Shown: positions 1 to 8,576 of the stretch, piece by piece
Numbering within the stretch: the first letter of the stretch is position 1
Layout of the letters: each line of letters begins with the position of its first letter
From: Crenobacter oryzisoli
GTDB taxonomy: Bacteria; Pseudomonadota; Gammaproteobacteria; Burkholderiales; Chromobacteriaceae
NCBI RefSeq assembly: GCF_030385785.1
Contig: NZ_JAUEDK010000034.1
Location: forward strand, 1 to 44,507
DNA: 44,507 nucleotides
Direction: 5' to 3'
Position numbers and translations under genes: made by a program
The notes under the pieces: generated by a model
The model's database searches: none
Told to the model about the DNA's origin: nothing
Seen by the model: the letters and a program-made list of their open reading frames with translations, nothing else

Positions 1-277
1 CAGCAATGGCCCCGGCCAGACAATACGCTTCCATCGCCTTGATCTGAGATTCCAGATCATCCTTTTGACCGGCGCGGGACACCCGGCAATACACCACCGT
101 CAGCCGACGTTCCGGTGCACCACCTAGTATGGTGCGAACATCCGACTCGTCAAAATAACGGTGTCCCGACGGCATCCGTTTAGCCGTCAGTTTGCCTTCT
201 CGTTCCCAGCGGCGAACCGTGCTGGTCGCTCGACCGATACGCTTGGCGAACTCATTGATTCGATATTGATTGCTCAT
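1..277 (-). CDS. IS607-family serine recombinase (OrfA/TnpA), partial at window edge
   Basis: The protein reads leftward out of the window, so only the first 92 codons are visible. The start ATG is at 277 (MSNQYRINEFAKRIGRS). The first ~50 residues form a MerR-like winged-helix DNA-binding segment containing STVRRWEREGKL. Next comes the start of a resolvase catalytic domain, VVYCRVSRAGQKDDLESQ, in which the serine of YCRVS is the expected nucleophile of serine recombinases. An N-terminal MerR-type helix followed by a resolvase domain is the IS607 transposase arrangement. A TnpB partner would be expected further left, outside the window. The gene begins only 58 bases from the ancestral stop codon of the sugar kinase (335-337), so the element probably inserted just downstream of that gene. 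Confidence 0.85.
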   Translation of the reverse strand, partial: MSNQYRINEFAKRIGRATSTVRRWEREGKLTAKRMPSGHRYFDESDVRTILGGAPERRLTVVYCRVSRAGQKDDLESQIKAMEAYCLAGAIA

Positions 278-355
278 AGTGGGCAGTTATAAACAACTAG
301 GAGCAAATTTCAAGTAACAGTTGTTAGCTCCCTGCTACACCACAATCTGCACCTG

Positions 356-365
356 ATTATCCGGC
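356..365. repeat. 10-bp target-site duplication, left copy
   Basis: The sequence ATTATCCGGC lies immediately outside the left inverted repeat of the ISAs1-family element and is repeated exactly at 1613-1622 outside the right one. An exact 10-bp flanking repeat indicates a single, fairly recent insertion. Confidence 0.92.
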
Positions 366-1612
366 CAGGGCCTCCGCACTCGGATGACATAAATGACTGA
401 ACCAGGTCGACTCGCCTTGCTCGGCGACAGCGTCTGGTGTTCACTTCACGGCTTTTGTCTCGCCAGTACGTGAACGCGCCCGGAATCAGCCTGATGCAAG
501 CCCTTGAACAAATTGAAGATCCCCGTAACCCAAGCAATGGCACCTTGCATGACTTGCGCGAGATTCTGGTCATCGCCATCTGTGCCGTTCTGTCAGATGT
601 CGATACCTTTGAGGACATCGTGGCTTGGGCACGCTACAAGCAGGATTGGCTGCGCCGCTTCCTGAAGCTCAAGAATGGCATCCCGTCGGAAGACACCTTT
701 CTGCGCCTCTTCCGGCTGATCGACCCCAGGCAATTCGAGGCGGCATTTCGGGCCTGGACGGCTGGCATCCTGCCTGCGCTGCATGGTGACACGATCGCCA
801 TCGACGGCAAGACCCTGCGGGGTTCTGGAAGTGGCAAAGAGCAGGCCATCCACATGGTTAGCGCCTTTGCGACCCGGCTGGGGTTGGTGCTAGGTCAGGA
901 GAAGGTCGACAACAAGAGCAACGAGATCACGGCGATTCCGACCCTTCTGGAAAGCCTGTATCTCCAGGGGTTATTGGTCAGCCTCGATGCCATGGGCTGC
1001 CAGCGCGATATCGCCGCGCAAATCCGTCAGCAGGGTGGCGACTATTTGCTGTCAGTCAAAGGCAACCAGCCTTCGTTGCTGCAGGCGGTGGAGGCGGCGG
1101 TGATCGAGTGCGGCGACAAACGGGAGCCGCACCAGACTGTCGATACCTCACATGGCCGTCAGGTCGTGCAGTTGGCGCGGGTCATTCCAGCAGCAGGCTG
1201 GGTCGATACCGAGGCGTGGCCGGGGTGTCGGACGGTGGGCGTGATCGACTCGAGGCGACAGGTCGGCGACAAGCCGACGCAATGGGAACGTCGTTACTAC
1301 ATCTGTTCCCGCGAGCTGAATGCCAAAGAACTGGCGCAGGTGGTGCGTGCCCATTGGGGGATCGAGAACCAACTGCACTGGGTGATGGACGTCGGCTTTG
1401 GCGAGGATGCCTGCACGGTGCGCAAGGACCACGCACCGCAGAACCTGTCTTTACTGAGGAAGATCGTGCTGAACCTGGTCCGGCCGGTGCCGATGGGGAG
1501 AAACGGCAAGATGAGCATGCGCTTGAAGCGCAAGGCGGCAGCTTGGGATGACGATACCCGGGCGAGGCTGCTCGGGCTTACTGCTTTATGACGCCCGAGT
1601 GCGGACGCCCTG
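366..1612 (+). mobile_element. ISAs1-family insertion sequence, complete, 1247 bp
   Basis: The element is bounded by imperfect inverted repeats of about 25 bp. The left end begins CAGGGCCTCCGCACTCGG at 366 and the right end, read inward on the minus strand, begins CAGGGCGTCCGCACTCGG at 1612; about 21 of 25 positions agree. Exact 10-bp duplications flank it (356-365 and 1613-1622). It carries one transposase gene. It sits in the last codons of the sugar kinase gene: removing the element and one copy of the duplication restores an open frame ending D-N-Q-V-Q-I-V-V at a TAG at 335-337. Confidence 0.93.
437..1591 (+). CDS. ISAs1-family transposase (DDE)
   Basis: This is the single gene of the ISAs1-family element and would catalyse its cut-and-paste movement. 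From the GTG at 437 the protein is 384 residues; from the ATG at 494, which begins MQALEQIEDPRN as family members usually do, it is 365. Neither start has a convincing ribosome-binding site, and 494 is at least as likely. Family signatures are IDGKTLRGS (first catalytic Asp, residue 123 in the longer numbering), LDAMGCQ (Asp 184), SVKGNQP, and HWGIENQLHWVMDVGFGED (catalytic Glu about 310). The frame is intact and the inverted repeats are well kept, so the element may be active. Its stop codon abuts the new stop codon of the kinase on the other strand. Confidence 0.92.
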   Translation: MFTSRLLSRQYVNAPGISLMQALEQIEDPRNPSNGTLHDLREILVIAICAVLSDVDTFEDIVAWARYKQDWLRRFLKLKNGIPSEDTFLRLFRLIDPRQFEAAFRAWTAGILPALHGDTIAIDGKTLRGSGSGKEQAIHMVSAFATRLGLVLGQEKVDNKSNEITAIPTLLESLYLQGLLVSLDAMGCQRDIAAQIRQQGGDYLLSVKGNQPSLLQAVEAAVIECGDKREPHQTVDTSHGRQVVQLARVIPAAGWVDTEAWPGCRTVGVIDSRRQVGDKPTQWERRYYICSRELNAKELAQVVRAHWGIENQLHWVMDVGFGEDACTVRKDHAPQNLSLLRKIVLNLVRPVPMGRNGKMSMRLKRKAAAWDDDTRARLLGLTAL

Positions 1613-2551
1613 ATTATCCGGCCCTTCGACTGACTCCTGGATCAAGCTGGCAAACAGCCGCTCGACAACCTTCATATCTGGCACATTCGCCCCCGCTTGC
1701 AAACAGGCAGCCGCGCCAGATGCGACCGAAAAAGCCAAATGCTCTTCTAGCGTGCGGTCGGCGTGATGTTGCAAGCTGAATAGCAACCCGCCGATACTGA
1801 CATCGCCGGCACCCACCGTGTCGATTACCTCAATGCTGGGCGGTGCCATAAATGCGGCTGCTTGCGCGGTATACAAATGGGCTCCCTTTGCACCTAGCGT
1901 ATACAACACCATCGCTTCAGGATTCCAAGTGCGTAATGTAGCCAGCCCAGCAGTCGCATCATGATGTCGGAATAGGCCATGCAGGTCTTCGTCGGAAACC
2001 TTGATCACATCGGCCAATTTCGTCATTTCTTGGAATACGAAATCATAGCGCTCATCCATGACTGTACGGAAGTTCGGGTCGTAGCTGATACATACCCCCG
2101 ATGCTTTCAGGGCATGTGCCATTTCCAGTAATTTATTGGAGAGGGGAGGACGAGCCAAACTAATGCCCCCCATATGCACCCAACGCACACATTCCATCCA
2201 TCCTGATGGCAATGCTTCGGGTGTGAAGTGCAGGTCGGCACTGTTCTCCCCGATGAAGAAATATTCTGGAGGATGCACCTTATGCACCATGGCCAAAAGC
2301 GGAGGCGCATCGACCTGTTGGAGGAAGCGAGTATCCAAACCGGCCGAACGGCTGCAGGCTGCCAGTTCTTCGCCAAAGCAATCGAGGCTCACCGCTCCGG
2401 CAAATCCAGAAGGAACGCCCCAACTGGCCATGATACGTGCCACGTTCCAGGGGGCACCGCCCACCTTACTCTTCCAGGTATTAGCCCCCGTGCGGATCAT
2501 GTCTGACAATGCTTCGCCAGCAGAGACGAAAACAGGTAAGGAATTCATCAT
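1586..2551 (-). CDS. PfkB-family sugar kinase (fructokinase-like), C-terminus altered by IS insertion
   Basis: This is a cytoplasmic ATP-dependent ribokinase/PfkB-family kinase, most like fructokinases. The N-terminal signature is GGAPWNVARIMASWG (residues 31-45), and the catalytic anion-hole motif DTVGAGD (244-250) supplies Asp250 as the base. Total length, 321 residues, is normal. The start ATG at 2551 follows a GAGGT ribosome-binding site. The ISAs1 element entered at codon ~314: the last seven residues (GVRTRAS) are encoded by the IS end, whereas the ancestral protein ended QVQIVV at a TAG at 335-337. Since the C-terminal tail lies beyond the active site, the enzyme may still work. It is downstream of the MATE gene and the GH4 alpha-galactosidase stump on the same strand, so it probably served catabolism of a fructose-containing sugar. 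The exact substrate cannot be read from sequence. Confidence 0.85.
   Translation of the reverse strand: MMNSLPVFVSAGEALSDMIRTGANTWKSKVGGAPWNVARIMASWGVPSGFAGAVSLDCFGEELAACSRSAGLDTRFLQQVDAPPLLAMVHKVHPPEYFFIGENSADLHFTPEALPSGWMECVRWVHMGGISLARPPLSNKLLEMAHALKASGVCISYDPNFRTVMDERYDFVFQEMTKLADVIKVSDEDLHGLFRHHDATAGLATLRTWNPEAMVLYTLGAKGAHLYTAQAAAFMAPPSIEVIDTVGAGDVSIGGLLFSLQHHADRTLEEHLAFSVASGAAACLQAGANVPDMKVVERLFASLIQESVEGPDNQGVRTRAS
1613..1622. repeat. 10-bp target-site duplication, right copy
   Basis: ATTATCCGGC, identical to 356-365, directly follows the right inverted repeat of the ISAs1-family element inside the kinase coding sequence. Confidence 0.92.
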
Positions 2552-2720
2552 TTTTACCTCAAATATAAAATACTCTTCCCGGCAATATGTGAAAGTGACG
2601 ATTTATGGTCACATCAAGCAGGGTGTGACTTGCATCAACAAGACCTCTCATCACCAACCTGGAGACCGGGGGATCAGGCTAGAAGCCGGCAGGGCCTGGA
2701 CTCTCTGCCAGCAAGGTAAA

Positions 2721-4067
2721 TCACCCCTGCCCATGAACCAAAGCCTTCCCAACCCAAGCCCGGCTACGCCAGCGCGCTAGCATGGTCAAACCACGTATCC
2801 ATTCGTCTGCCGCCAGAGCCAGCCAGATCCCCACCAGTCCCCAACCGAGCTTTAAACCAAACAACCAGGCCAATGGCACGGCAATTCCCCACATAGAAAC
2901 CAACCCCATGTGGAAAGGAAAACGTGCATCGCCGGCGGCGCGCAGTGCGCCGATAACGATCATATTGAAAACCCGCCCGGTTTCCAGCAGCAGCGACAAT
3001 GCCAATACATGGCCGGCCAAATCAATCACCTCGCCATCCTGGCTGAACCAGCCGATAAAGGTACGCCCGCCGATGGTGACCAGCCCGGCCAGTAGGAGCG
3101 TCACGCCTAAGCCCAGCCGAAGGCTGCGCAAAAGTTGGCGATAGGCTTCGTTCAAATTGCCGGCCCCCACCAGATGAGCTGTGATGATCTCGGTGGCCGC
3201 TCCGAGCGCCTGCACGAAGGTCACCATCAGCCATACGATCTGCAAGGTATAGGATTGCGCCACCAGCGCGGTGTGCCCAAGCCGCGCGGTAAAACTGGTC
3301 ACCAGCGCGAACATTCCGCTCCACGACAACATTTCGCCTGCAGCCGGCAAGCCGATCGCCAGAATCCGGGCAAGGTGATTACGCCAGTCCGATTCGATGT
3401 AGCGGCGTGATGGAGCAAAGCCGAGCCGGCGGCGGAATAGCCAATACAACGCGATCAGGCCTGCGGCACGTCCACCAAGGGTCGACAAGGCTGCGCCCAG
3501 GACACCGAGCTTGGGTAACCCAGCCAAGCCGAAGATCAGCAATGCATTCCCGAGCATGACCAGCACATTAACGCCAAAGGTCACCACCATCCCGTCACGA
3601 GCATGGCCATGTGCGCGCAAAATAGCCGACAGAGACAACATGAGCGCTTCCGTCACAATGCCCGCTCCGACCACTCGCAGGTAAAGCCCCGCTTCCGGCT
3701 GCATGGCGGTTGGCAGATTCATCCACGCCAACAGGCTCGGCGCCATACCGGCCAACACGAGCCCGACCACCAGCCCAAGCAAGGCATTGATAGCGAGAGC
3801 GACCGTCGCCGCGCGTTGTACGGCAGCCCGGTCTCCAGCGCCAAGACGCTGTCCCACGACCACCACCGAACCGATTGCCACGACCTGAAACAAGGTGATG
3901 GCCATAGCCAGCAATTGATTGGCAACGCCGAGCGCACCAACCGCCTGGTCGGACAAACGGCTCACCATCAAGGTGGAGACAGTACCAGTGCCTACGTGTA
4001 ACAGCGTTTCAATCAGGATCGGCCAGGTCAGCCGAAAAAGACCCGGAGTGGCGGTCGGTTTGGACAT
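2721..4067 (-). CDS. MATE-family efflux transporter
   Basis: The protein has 448 residues, typical for the multidrug and toxic compound extrusion family, with about twelve hydrophobic segments arranged as two similar halves. The N-terminus FRLTWPILIETLLHVGTG and the segment VSRLSDQAVGALGVANQL match the characteristic first helix and loop. The second half repeats the pattern (PAAGEMLSWSGMFALVTSF). Such proteins are inner-membrane Na+ or H+ antiporters. The start ATG at 4067 follows only a weak AAGAAAG site. The gene lies 63 bases downstream of the truncated GH4 alpha-galactosidase and upstream of the sugar kinase, all on one strand, which might mean a sugar or glycoside is exported. The family assignment is secure, the substrate unknown. 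Confidence 0.88.
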   Translation of the reverse strand: MSKPTATPGLFRLTWPILIETLLHVGTGTVSTLMVSRLSDQAVGALGVANQLLAMAITLFQVVAIGSVVVVGQRLGAGDRAAVQRAATVALAINALLGLVVGLVLAGMAPSLLAWMNLPTAMQPEAGLYLRVVGAGIVTEALMLSLSAILRAHGHARDGMVVTFGVNVLVMLGNALLIFGLAGLPKLGVLGAALSTLGGRAAGLIALYWLFRRRLGFAPSRRYIESDWRNHLARILAIGLPAAGEMLSWSGMFALVTSFTARLGHTALVAQSYTLQIVWLMVTFVQALGAATEIITAHLVGAGNLNEAYRQLLRSLRLGLGVTLLLAGLVTIGGRTFIGWFSQDGEVIDLAGHVLALSLLLETGRVFNMIVIGALRAAGDARFPFHMGLVSMWGIAVPLAWLFGLKLGWGLVGIWLALAADEWIRGLTMLARWRSRAWVGKALVHGQG

Positions 4068-4130
4068 TTGGAACTTTCTTATTGCCCCCGAACAGCCGCC
4101 CGGCTGTTGCAGCGGCTGGGCGGCGTGGGC

Positions 4131-4505
4131 TCATGCAAAAAATGCCGGCGGCAGATACGGCTGGTGCGCCTCCAGCAGAGCATCCACCATCTCACAGATG
4201 CGTCCGGCATCCAGCTCAGCCGCCGTGTGCGGGTCGAGTATGGCTGCGTGGTACACGTGCTCGTGCTTGCCGGTCAACACCGCCTCTACGGTGAGCTCTT
4301 GCACATTGACGTTTGTGCGCATCAGCGCAGCCAGTTGCGGCGGCAGCTTGCCGACGCGGGTTGGGCGAACGCCGCTGCCGTCCACCAGGCATGGCACTTC
4401 CACGCAGCAACCGGCCGGCAGGTTATCGATCAAAGCGTCGTTCAGCACATTGCCGTAAATCACCGCCGGCATATTGGCCTCGATGGCGTGGATGATGGTG
4501 GAGAG
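4131..4505 (-). pseudogene. GH4 alpha-galactosidase/alpha-glucosidase (MelA-like), 3' stump
   Basis: About 125 C-terminal residues of a glycoside hydrolase family 4 enzyme remain, from STIIHAIEANMPAVIYGN to the stop at 4131. Recognisable stretches are NLPAGCCVEVPCLVDGSG and ALMRTNVNVQELTVEA, characteristic of the C-terminal part of NAD/Mn-dependent alpha-galactosidases. Intact GH4 enzymes have about 430-460 residues, and the N-terminal NAD-binding domain is missing. The frame stays open to 4667, but upstream of ~4505 the residues no longer resemble GH4. At the junction is TTTTGTTGCACAAAG, which resembles IS termini, so an IS-mediated deletion is likely. The stump shows that an alpha-galactoside locus was once here. 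Confidence 0.8.
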
Positions 4506-4796
4506 TTTTGTTGCACAAAGGCATAACAATGCGCAAAACAAAGCAATTACGATGGTAAATCTCGCCACTCTGCGCGCAATTTTTTCGTATATCAAGCTCG
4601 ATTCAAGCAACGAATTTGAATTACATAACAAAGCCCTTTCGCGTGAGCATGCGCGGATTGCCGCCACGAACTTTATTTAGCGCCCCCAGATGGTATTTAA
4701 TTGAAATGCGAACTAACACGGGAATAGAGTGCTGATAACCGGTTAGTTATGCCTAAGTCATTACCCATTCCCATATCATCAACCAAGGAGCACACC

Positions 4797-5015
4797 ATGA
4801 CCAAGGGTCTAATGTTCGGCTTGATCATCAGTGCCTTGCTTGCGGGGCCGGCGGTTGCAGCTGGGTGCCAGCAGGCGGGTGGAATGCATCAGGCGACTGA
4901 ACAGTACATCGCTACCAAGCTTGCCTGCGACAACATGAGCAAGTTTCAGAAGGATGTATGCCTGCGCAATGCTGATGAGGCATACCTGCACGCCATGCAT
5001 CAGCATGGTCAGTAA
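4797..5015 (+). CDS. Small secreted protein of unknown function
   Basis: The start ATG at 4797 is preceded by AAGGAG at 4785-4790, better than the in-frame start further upstream. The product has 72 residues. The first ~21 (MTKGLMFGLIISALLAGPAVA) form a typical Sec signal peptide with an AVA cleavage site. The mature part is about 51 residues with three cysteines and is rich in His, Gln and Met (IATKLACDNMSKFQKDVC, LHAMHQHGQ). It would be periplasmic. I do not recognise the family. The gene stands alone between two relic regions and is followed by a GC-rich hairpin. Confidence 0.7.
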   Translation: MTKGLMFGLIISALLAGPAVAAGCQQAGGMHQATEQYIATKLACDNMSKFQKDVCLRNADEAYLHAMHQHGQ

Positions 5016-5040
5016 TCCCTCATCCCACAGCCAACTGTGA

Positions 5041-5060
5041 AAGCCGCCGCTAGGCGGCTT
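5041..5060 (+). terminator. Candidate terminator hairpin after the small secreted protein
   Basis: A perfect 8-bp stem AAGCCGCC/GGCGGCTT with a GCTA loop begins 26 bases after the stop codon at 5015. No long T-run follows, so termination may be weak or Rho-assisted. Confidence 0.5.
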
Positions 5061-5123
5061 CAGACCGTTGATGTACCCCCGACTTTTGGTGGGGGGCAGT
5101 CTTTTTGGCTGCCTTCTGATTCA

Positions 5124-5511
5124 TCAGGCCAACCGGACGTTTCTCGGGATTGCGAAGCAATGCCGGATGATTTGCGTCAGCAACCACGCCAACTCCCTCA
5201 TCGGCACTTTGAGGCCCGGGATTCTTCCAAGTAAAGCCACCACTCGGCGGGCCAGCAGCAGCGGTATCTGCTTCATGTTTTGACAGGTCGCTGATAGCAG
5301 GCACTGCCCCATTACCTTGGCGCTAACCCACGAAAGCGCGCATAGCGATGCCCATGAAGTTCCTTGGCGTCTGCAAAGCTGCGTTCGACGGTTTCTTTCC
5401 GGCACGCATAGATCCGCTTACCGGCATCGCTCAAGCGGTTGGTATCGTAAAGCCTTCCCACACGTGCCGAGTCACGACCTTCACCATGTTGCGGCTCTGC
5501 GTACATTGGCT
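5124..5511 (-). pseudogene. IS1182-family transposase, degenerate C-terminal fragment
   Basis: Three successive frames on the minus strand give pieces in the order expected of an IS1182 transposase C-terminus: SQCTQSRNMVKVVTRHVWE (from ~5511), then RIYACRKETVERSFADAKE followed by HGHRYARFRGLA, then KVMGQCLLSATCQNMKQI and a tail to the stop at 5124. Two frameshifts separate the pieces, one near 5440 and one near 5328. The N-terminal half with the first catalytic aspartates is gone. The fragment is joined directly to a chorismate mutase remnant. Confidence 0.8.
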
Positions 5512-5512
5512 T

Positions 5513-5671
5513 GCTGTGCTTCACACTCGGAATCAACTGGGGGCAGATGCTGCTGAGCCTTGAACACACCAATCTGTGCCGCCAGTGGAAGCGTTTGGCT
5601 AAGTGACGAATGATCTCTTCATTAATCGAATCGATCTCAACTCGCAGCGATGCCAAACTATAGTTGGACAT
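5513..5671 (-). pseudogene. Chorismate mutase (AroQ type), truncated and frameshifted
   Basis: An ATG at 5671 with a good AGGAGAG ribosome-binding site begins MSNYSLASLRVEIDSINEEI, the first helix of an AroQ-class chorismate mutase (pattern LxxLRxxIDxxDxxII). After HLAKR at about 5590 a one-base shift gives LPLAAQIGVFKAQQHLPPVD, matching the second part of the family, including the expected Lys. The frame then runs into IS1182 transposase sequence at about 5512. Roughly 50 of ~90 residues survive, and the gene cannot make an active enzyme. It lies downstream of the ATPase gene of the alpha-glucoside operon but has no evident link with it. Confidence 0.65.
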
Positions 5672-5784
5672 CAGGCTCTCCTCATGTGCAAAGATCATTC
5701 AACCGGCGCACAGCCATGGCCTTTCCAAGCAATTAGATGGACCATCCCAAGAGGGCGATCCATCCGAATCCGCCGGACGGGCAG

Positions 5785-6936
5785 TTATTTACCTGCCGAC
5801 AGCTCCATCAACTGGGCGGCCATTCGGCCTTTGCCAACCAAACGCGGCAACGCCACGTCGTCGCGATCGAACAGGTGCAGGCTGGTGGTGGGCAGGCTGA
5901 ACCGTAACCGAGAGCCGAGTTCGATGTCGTGGCGAGCGCTCTTGACTACCAGCGGCTGGTTGGACAGCGCGGTATTGAGATAAACGTAGGCGTGTTCGCC
6001 CAGATGCTCAACGTGGACCACCTCCCCGCTAAGCGAACCGCTGCCGAGTTCGATATGTTCGGGCCGAATGCCCAGCGTCACCGCATCACCGGCCTTGAGC
6101 GCCCCCGGCACGACCGCCACGTTGAGCTTGTGCTCGGCCACATCTGTCACCACTCCACCATCGCCCAGTGCAGCCACCTTGCCGGCGATGAAGTTCATCG
6201 ACGGCGAGCCAATGAAGCCGGCCACAAAGCGGTTGGCCGGATGGTGGTAAAGCTCCAGCGGCGAACCGACCTGGGCGATACTGACCAAGTGCTCCTGACC
6301 GGCGAGCGGGCGCAACAGCACGATCTTGTCCGCCAGAGTCATCGCCTCCACCTGGTCGTGTGTCACATAGATCATGCTGGTCGAGTTGAGCTCGCGGTGC
6401 AGCTTGGCGATCTCCACCCGGGTCTTCACGCGCAGCGCGGCGTCCAGGTTGGACAGCGGCTCGTCGAAAAGGAACACCTTGGGCTTGCGCACGATGGCGC
6501 GGCCGATCGCCACGCGCTGGCGCTGGCCACCGGATAGCGCGCCTGGCTTGCGGTCCAGCAGCGGGGTCAGGTGCAGCGACTCTGCTGCCGCAGCCACCCG
6601 TTTGTCGATCTCGGCCGCCGGCAGCTTCTGGTGCTTGAGGCCGAACTCGAGGTTCTGCTTCACCGTCATGTGCGGATAGAGTGCATAGCTCTGGAACACC
6701 ATGGCCACGTCGCGCTTGGCCGGCTCCAGGTCATTAACGCGGACACCGCCGATGCGGATGTCGCCGTCGCTCGGATCTTCCAGACCAGCGATGATACGCA
6801 GCAGGGTGGACTTGCCGCAGCCGGACGGGCCGATGAATACGCAGAACTCTCCCTGCTCGATGGTGAGATCGACGCCGGACAGCACCGACGTGGCACCGAA
6901 GCCTTTCTGGACGCCGGATAATTGGATCGTGCTCAT
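5785..6936 (-). CDS. aglK: ABC transporter ATPase of the alpha-glucoside importer (MalK/UgpC family)
   Basis: The nucleotide-binding subunit energises sugar import at the inner membrane. The start ATG at 6936 has a strong GGAAGGAG site and begins [14 protein letters not shown], giving 383 residues. Motifs in order are Walker [10 protein letters not shown] (~37-45), Q-loop [11 protein letters not shown], signature [14 protein letters not shown], Walker [13 protein letters not shown] and the switch histidine in [14 protein letters not shown]-terminal TOBE/MalK regulatory domain follows (~235-383), with GIRPEHIEL typical of the MalK class. It is the last gene of a five-gene operon (binding protein, two permeases, glucosidase, ATPase), and its start lies two bases beyond the stop of the glucosidase gene. 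The symbol follows the aglEFGAK order known from Sinorhizobium; the true substrate range is inferred. Confidence 0.9.
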   Translation of the reverse strand: MSTIQLSGVQKGFGATSVLSGVDLTIEQGEFCVFIGPSGCGKSTLLRIIAGLEDPSDGDIRIGGVRVNDLEPAKRDVAMVFQSYALYPHMTVKQNLEFGLKHQKLPAAEIDKRVAAAAESLHLTPLLDRKPGALSGGQRQRVAIGRAIVRKPKVFLFDEPLSNLDAALRVKTRVEIAKLHRELNSTSMIYVTHDQVEAMTLADKIVLLRPLAGQEHLVSIAQVGSPLELYHHPANRFVAGFIGSPSMNFIAGKVAALGDGGVVTDVAEHKLNVAVVPGALKAGDAVTLGIRPEHIELGSGSLSGEVVHVEHLGEHAYVYLNTALSNQPLVVKSARHDIELGSRLRFSLPTTSLHLFDRDDVALPRLVGKGRMAAQLMELSAGK

Positions 6937-6938
6937 AC

Positions 6939-8570
6939 TTACACTCCTTCCACGATGCGGGCAAAGCCTGCCTGCAGCGGCGGCAGTTCGATGGCGCCAA
7001 GGACGGTCTCGGCCTGGAAACCAGCTTCGTTCAGATGTTCCAGCTGCCAACGCAGCGGCAGCTCGTAACGGGCCGGACGGTCGGACAGATTGAAGGCGCA
7101 GAGCACGCGTTCGCCGTCATGCTCGCGCTCGAATGCCAGCACTTGCTCATGTGCCGGGAGCAAGTGAAGATTGCCATGGCGCAGTACAGGGTAGGCGCGG
7201 CGCCATTCGATCAGGTGGCAATAAAATGCCAGCGTCGAATCGACTTGCGCTTCCTGCCCGGCCACCGCCCGTTCGATATGCTCCGCCGCCACCGGCAGCC
7301 ACGGCATGCCGTCGCTGAAACCGCCATTAGCGCTAGCGTCCCACGCCATCGGCGTGCGGCAGCCGTCGCGCCCCTTATATTCCGGCCACATCACCTTGCC
7401 ATACGGATCCTGCAGCAGCTCGTATGGCACTTCGGCCTCCGGTAGCGCTAGCTCCTCACCTTGGTACATACATACCGCACCTGGCAGCGATAGCAGGAAA
7501 GCCAACAGCAACCGTCCCCGCAGCTCGGCTGACCCGCCGAGCTGTTCCCACCGGCTGACAATACGCGGTACGTCATGGTTACCGAGCGACCAGCAGGCAT
7601 ACGCATCGCCGGCCTCGTCTAGAAACTCGGCCATGACCCGATGCAGGTAGGGGGCGCGGCATTCCTCGGTCAGCAGCGTGAATACATACGCCATGTGCAA
7701 GTGCTCGTTGCCGCGCGTATAAGCCGCCAACGTGGGGTATTGCAGATCGTCGCCGATCTCGCCGACGGTCACCGCGCCCGGGTATTGGTCGATCAACTTG
7801 CGCAGGCGGGCCAAGAACAGCAGATTCTCCGGCTGGGTCTTGTCGTACAGGTGCCGCTGGTGCGTGTACGGGTTACTACGCGGTGCGCCTGGGCATTCCA
7901 TCTCAGTCGGCAGCGGCGGGTTGTCGCGCAGTTGGGCGTCGTGGGTACCGAAGTTGATCGCATCGAGGCGGAAGCCATCCACGCCGCGGTCGAGCCAGAA
8001 GCGCGCCACGTCGAGCAGCGCCTCCTGCACCTGCGGGTTGTGGAAGTTGAGGTCGGGCTGACTGGCCAGAAAGTTGTGCAGATAGTACTGTTCGCGCCGC
8101 GTGTCCCATTGCCAGGATGAGCCGCCGAACACGCTCAACCAGTTGTTGGGCGGCGTGCCGTCGGCCTTGGCGTCGGCCCATACGTACCAGTTGGCCCGCG
8201 CGTTATCGCGGCTGGCGCGGCTCTCCTGGAACCACGGATGCTGGTCCGAGGTATGGCTCAGCACTAAGTCGATCAGCACTTTGAGGCCCAACTCATGGGC
8301 GCGTGCCAACAGCGCGTCGAAGTCGGCCAAGCAGCCGAACATCGGATCAACATCGCAGTAGTCGGATACGTCGTAGCCGAAGTCAGCCATCGGACTCTTG
8401 AAAAACGGTGAAATCCATACCGCCTCGGCACCCAGGCGGGCAATATGTTCCAAGCGTGCGGTGATGCCCGGCAGATCGCCGATGCCGTCGCCGTTGCTGT
8501 CTTGAAAGCTACGCGGATACACCTGGTAAATCACCGCGCCGCGCCACCATTCTTGTTGTTGCTTATCCAT
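6939..8570 (-). CDS. aglA: GH13 alpha-glucosidase within the ABC transporter operon
   Basis: This 543-residue cytoplasmic glycoside hydrolase family 13 enzyme has no signal peptide and would hydrolyse imported alpha-glucosides such as sucrose, maltose or trehalose-like sugars to glucose plus aglycone. The N-terminus [20 protein letters not shown] and the calcium-site-like NGDGIGD are typical. The catalytic residues are visible: nucleophile Asp203 in GFRLDAINF, acid/base Glu271 in TVGEIGDD, and Asp333 in GNHDVPR. The start ATG at 8570 follows AAGGAT. It is embedded between permease and ATPase genes, exactly where AglA lies in rhizobial agl operons, which supports intracellular cleavage of the transported sugar. 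Which alpha-glucoside is preferred cannot be decided by eye. Confidence 0.9.
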   Translation of the reverse strand: MDKQQQEWWRGAVIYQVYPRSFQDSNGDGIGDLPGITARLEHIARLGAEAVWISPFFKSPMADFGYDVSDYCDVDPMFGCLADFDALLARAHELGLKVLIDLVLSHTSDQHPWFQESRASRDNARANWYVWADAKADGTPPNNWLSVFGGSSWQWDTRREQYYLHNFLASQPDLNFHNPQVQEALLDVARFWLDRGVDGFRLDAINFGTHDAQLRDNPPLPTEMECPGAPRSNPYTHQRHLYDKTQPENLLFLARLRKLIDQYPGAVTVGEIGDDLQYPTLAAYTRGNEHLHMAYVFTLLTEECRAPYLHRVMAEFLDEAGDAYACWSLGNHDVPRIVSRWEQLGGSAELRGRLLLAFLLSLPGAVCMYQGEELALPEAEVPYELLQDPYGKVMWPEYKGRDGCRTPMAWDASANGGFSDGMPWLPVAAEHIERAVAGQEAQVDSTLAFYCHLIEWRRAYPVLRHGNLHLLPAHEQVLAFEREHDGERVLCAFNLSDRPARYELPLRWQLEHLNEAGFQAETVLGAIELPPLQAGFARIVEGV

Positions 8571-8576
8571 AGGGTC

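Noticed and set aside
4474-4680. A plus-strand frame ending EHARIAATNFI
   Set aside because: It spans the GH4 junction, has no ribosome-binding site and no recognisable family; treated as relic sequence.
5745-5775. Weak hairpin GATGGA/TCCATC after the aglK stop as a terminator
   Set aside because: The stem is short and has large internal mismatches with no T-run, so it was not listed.
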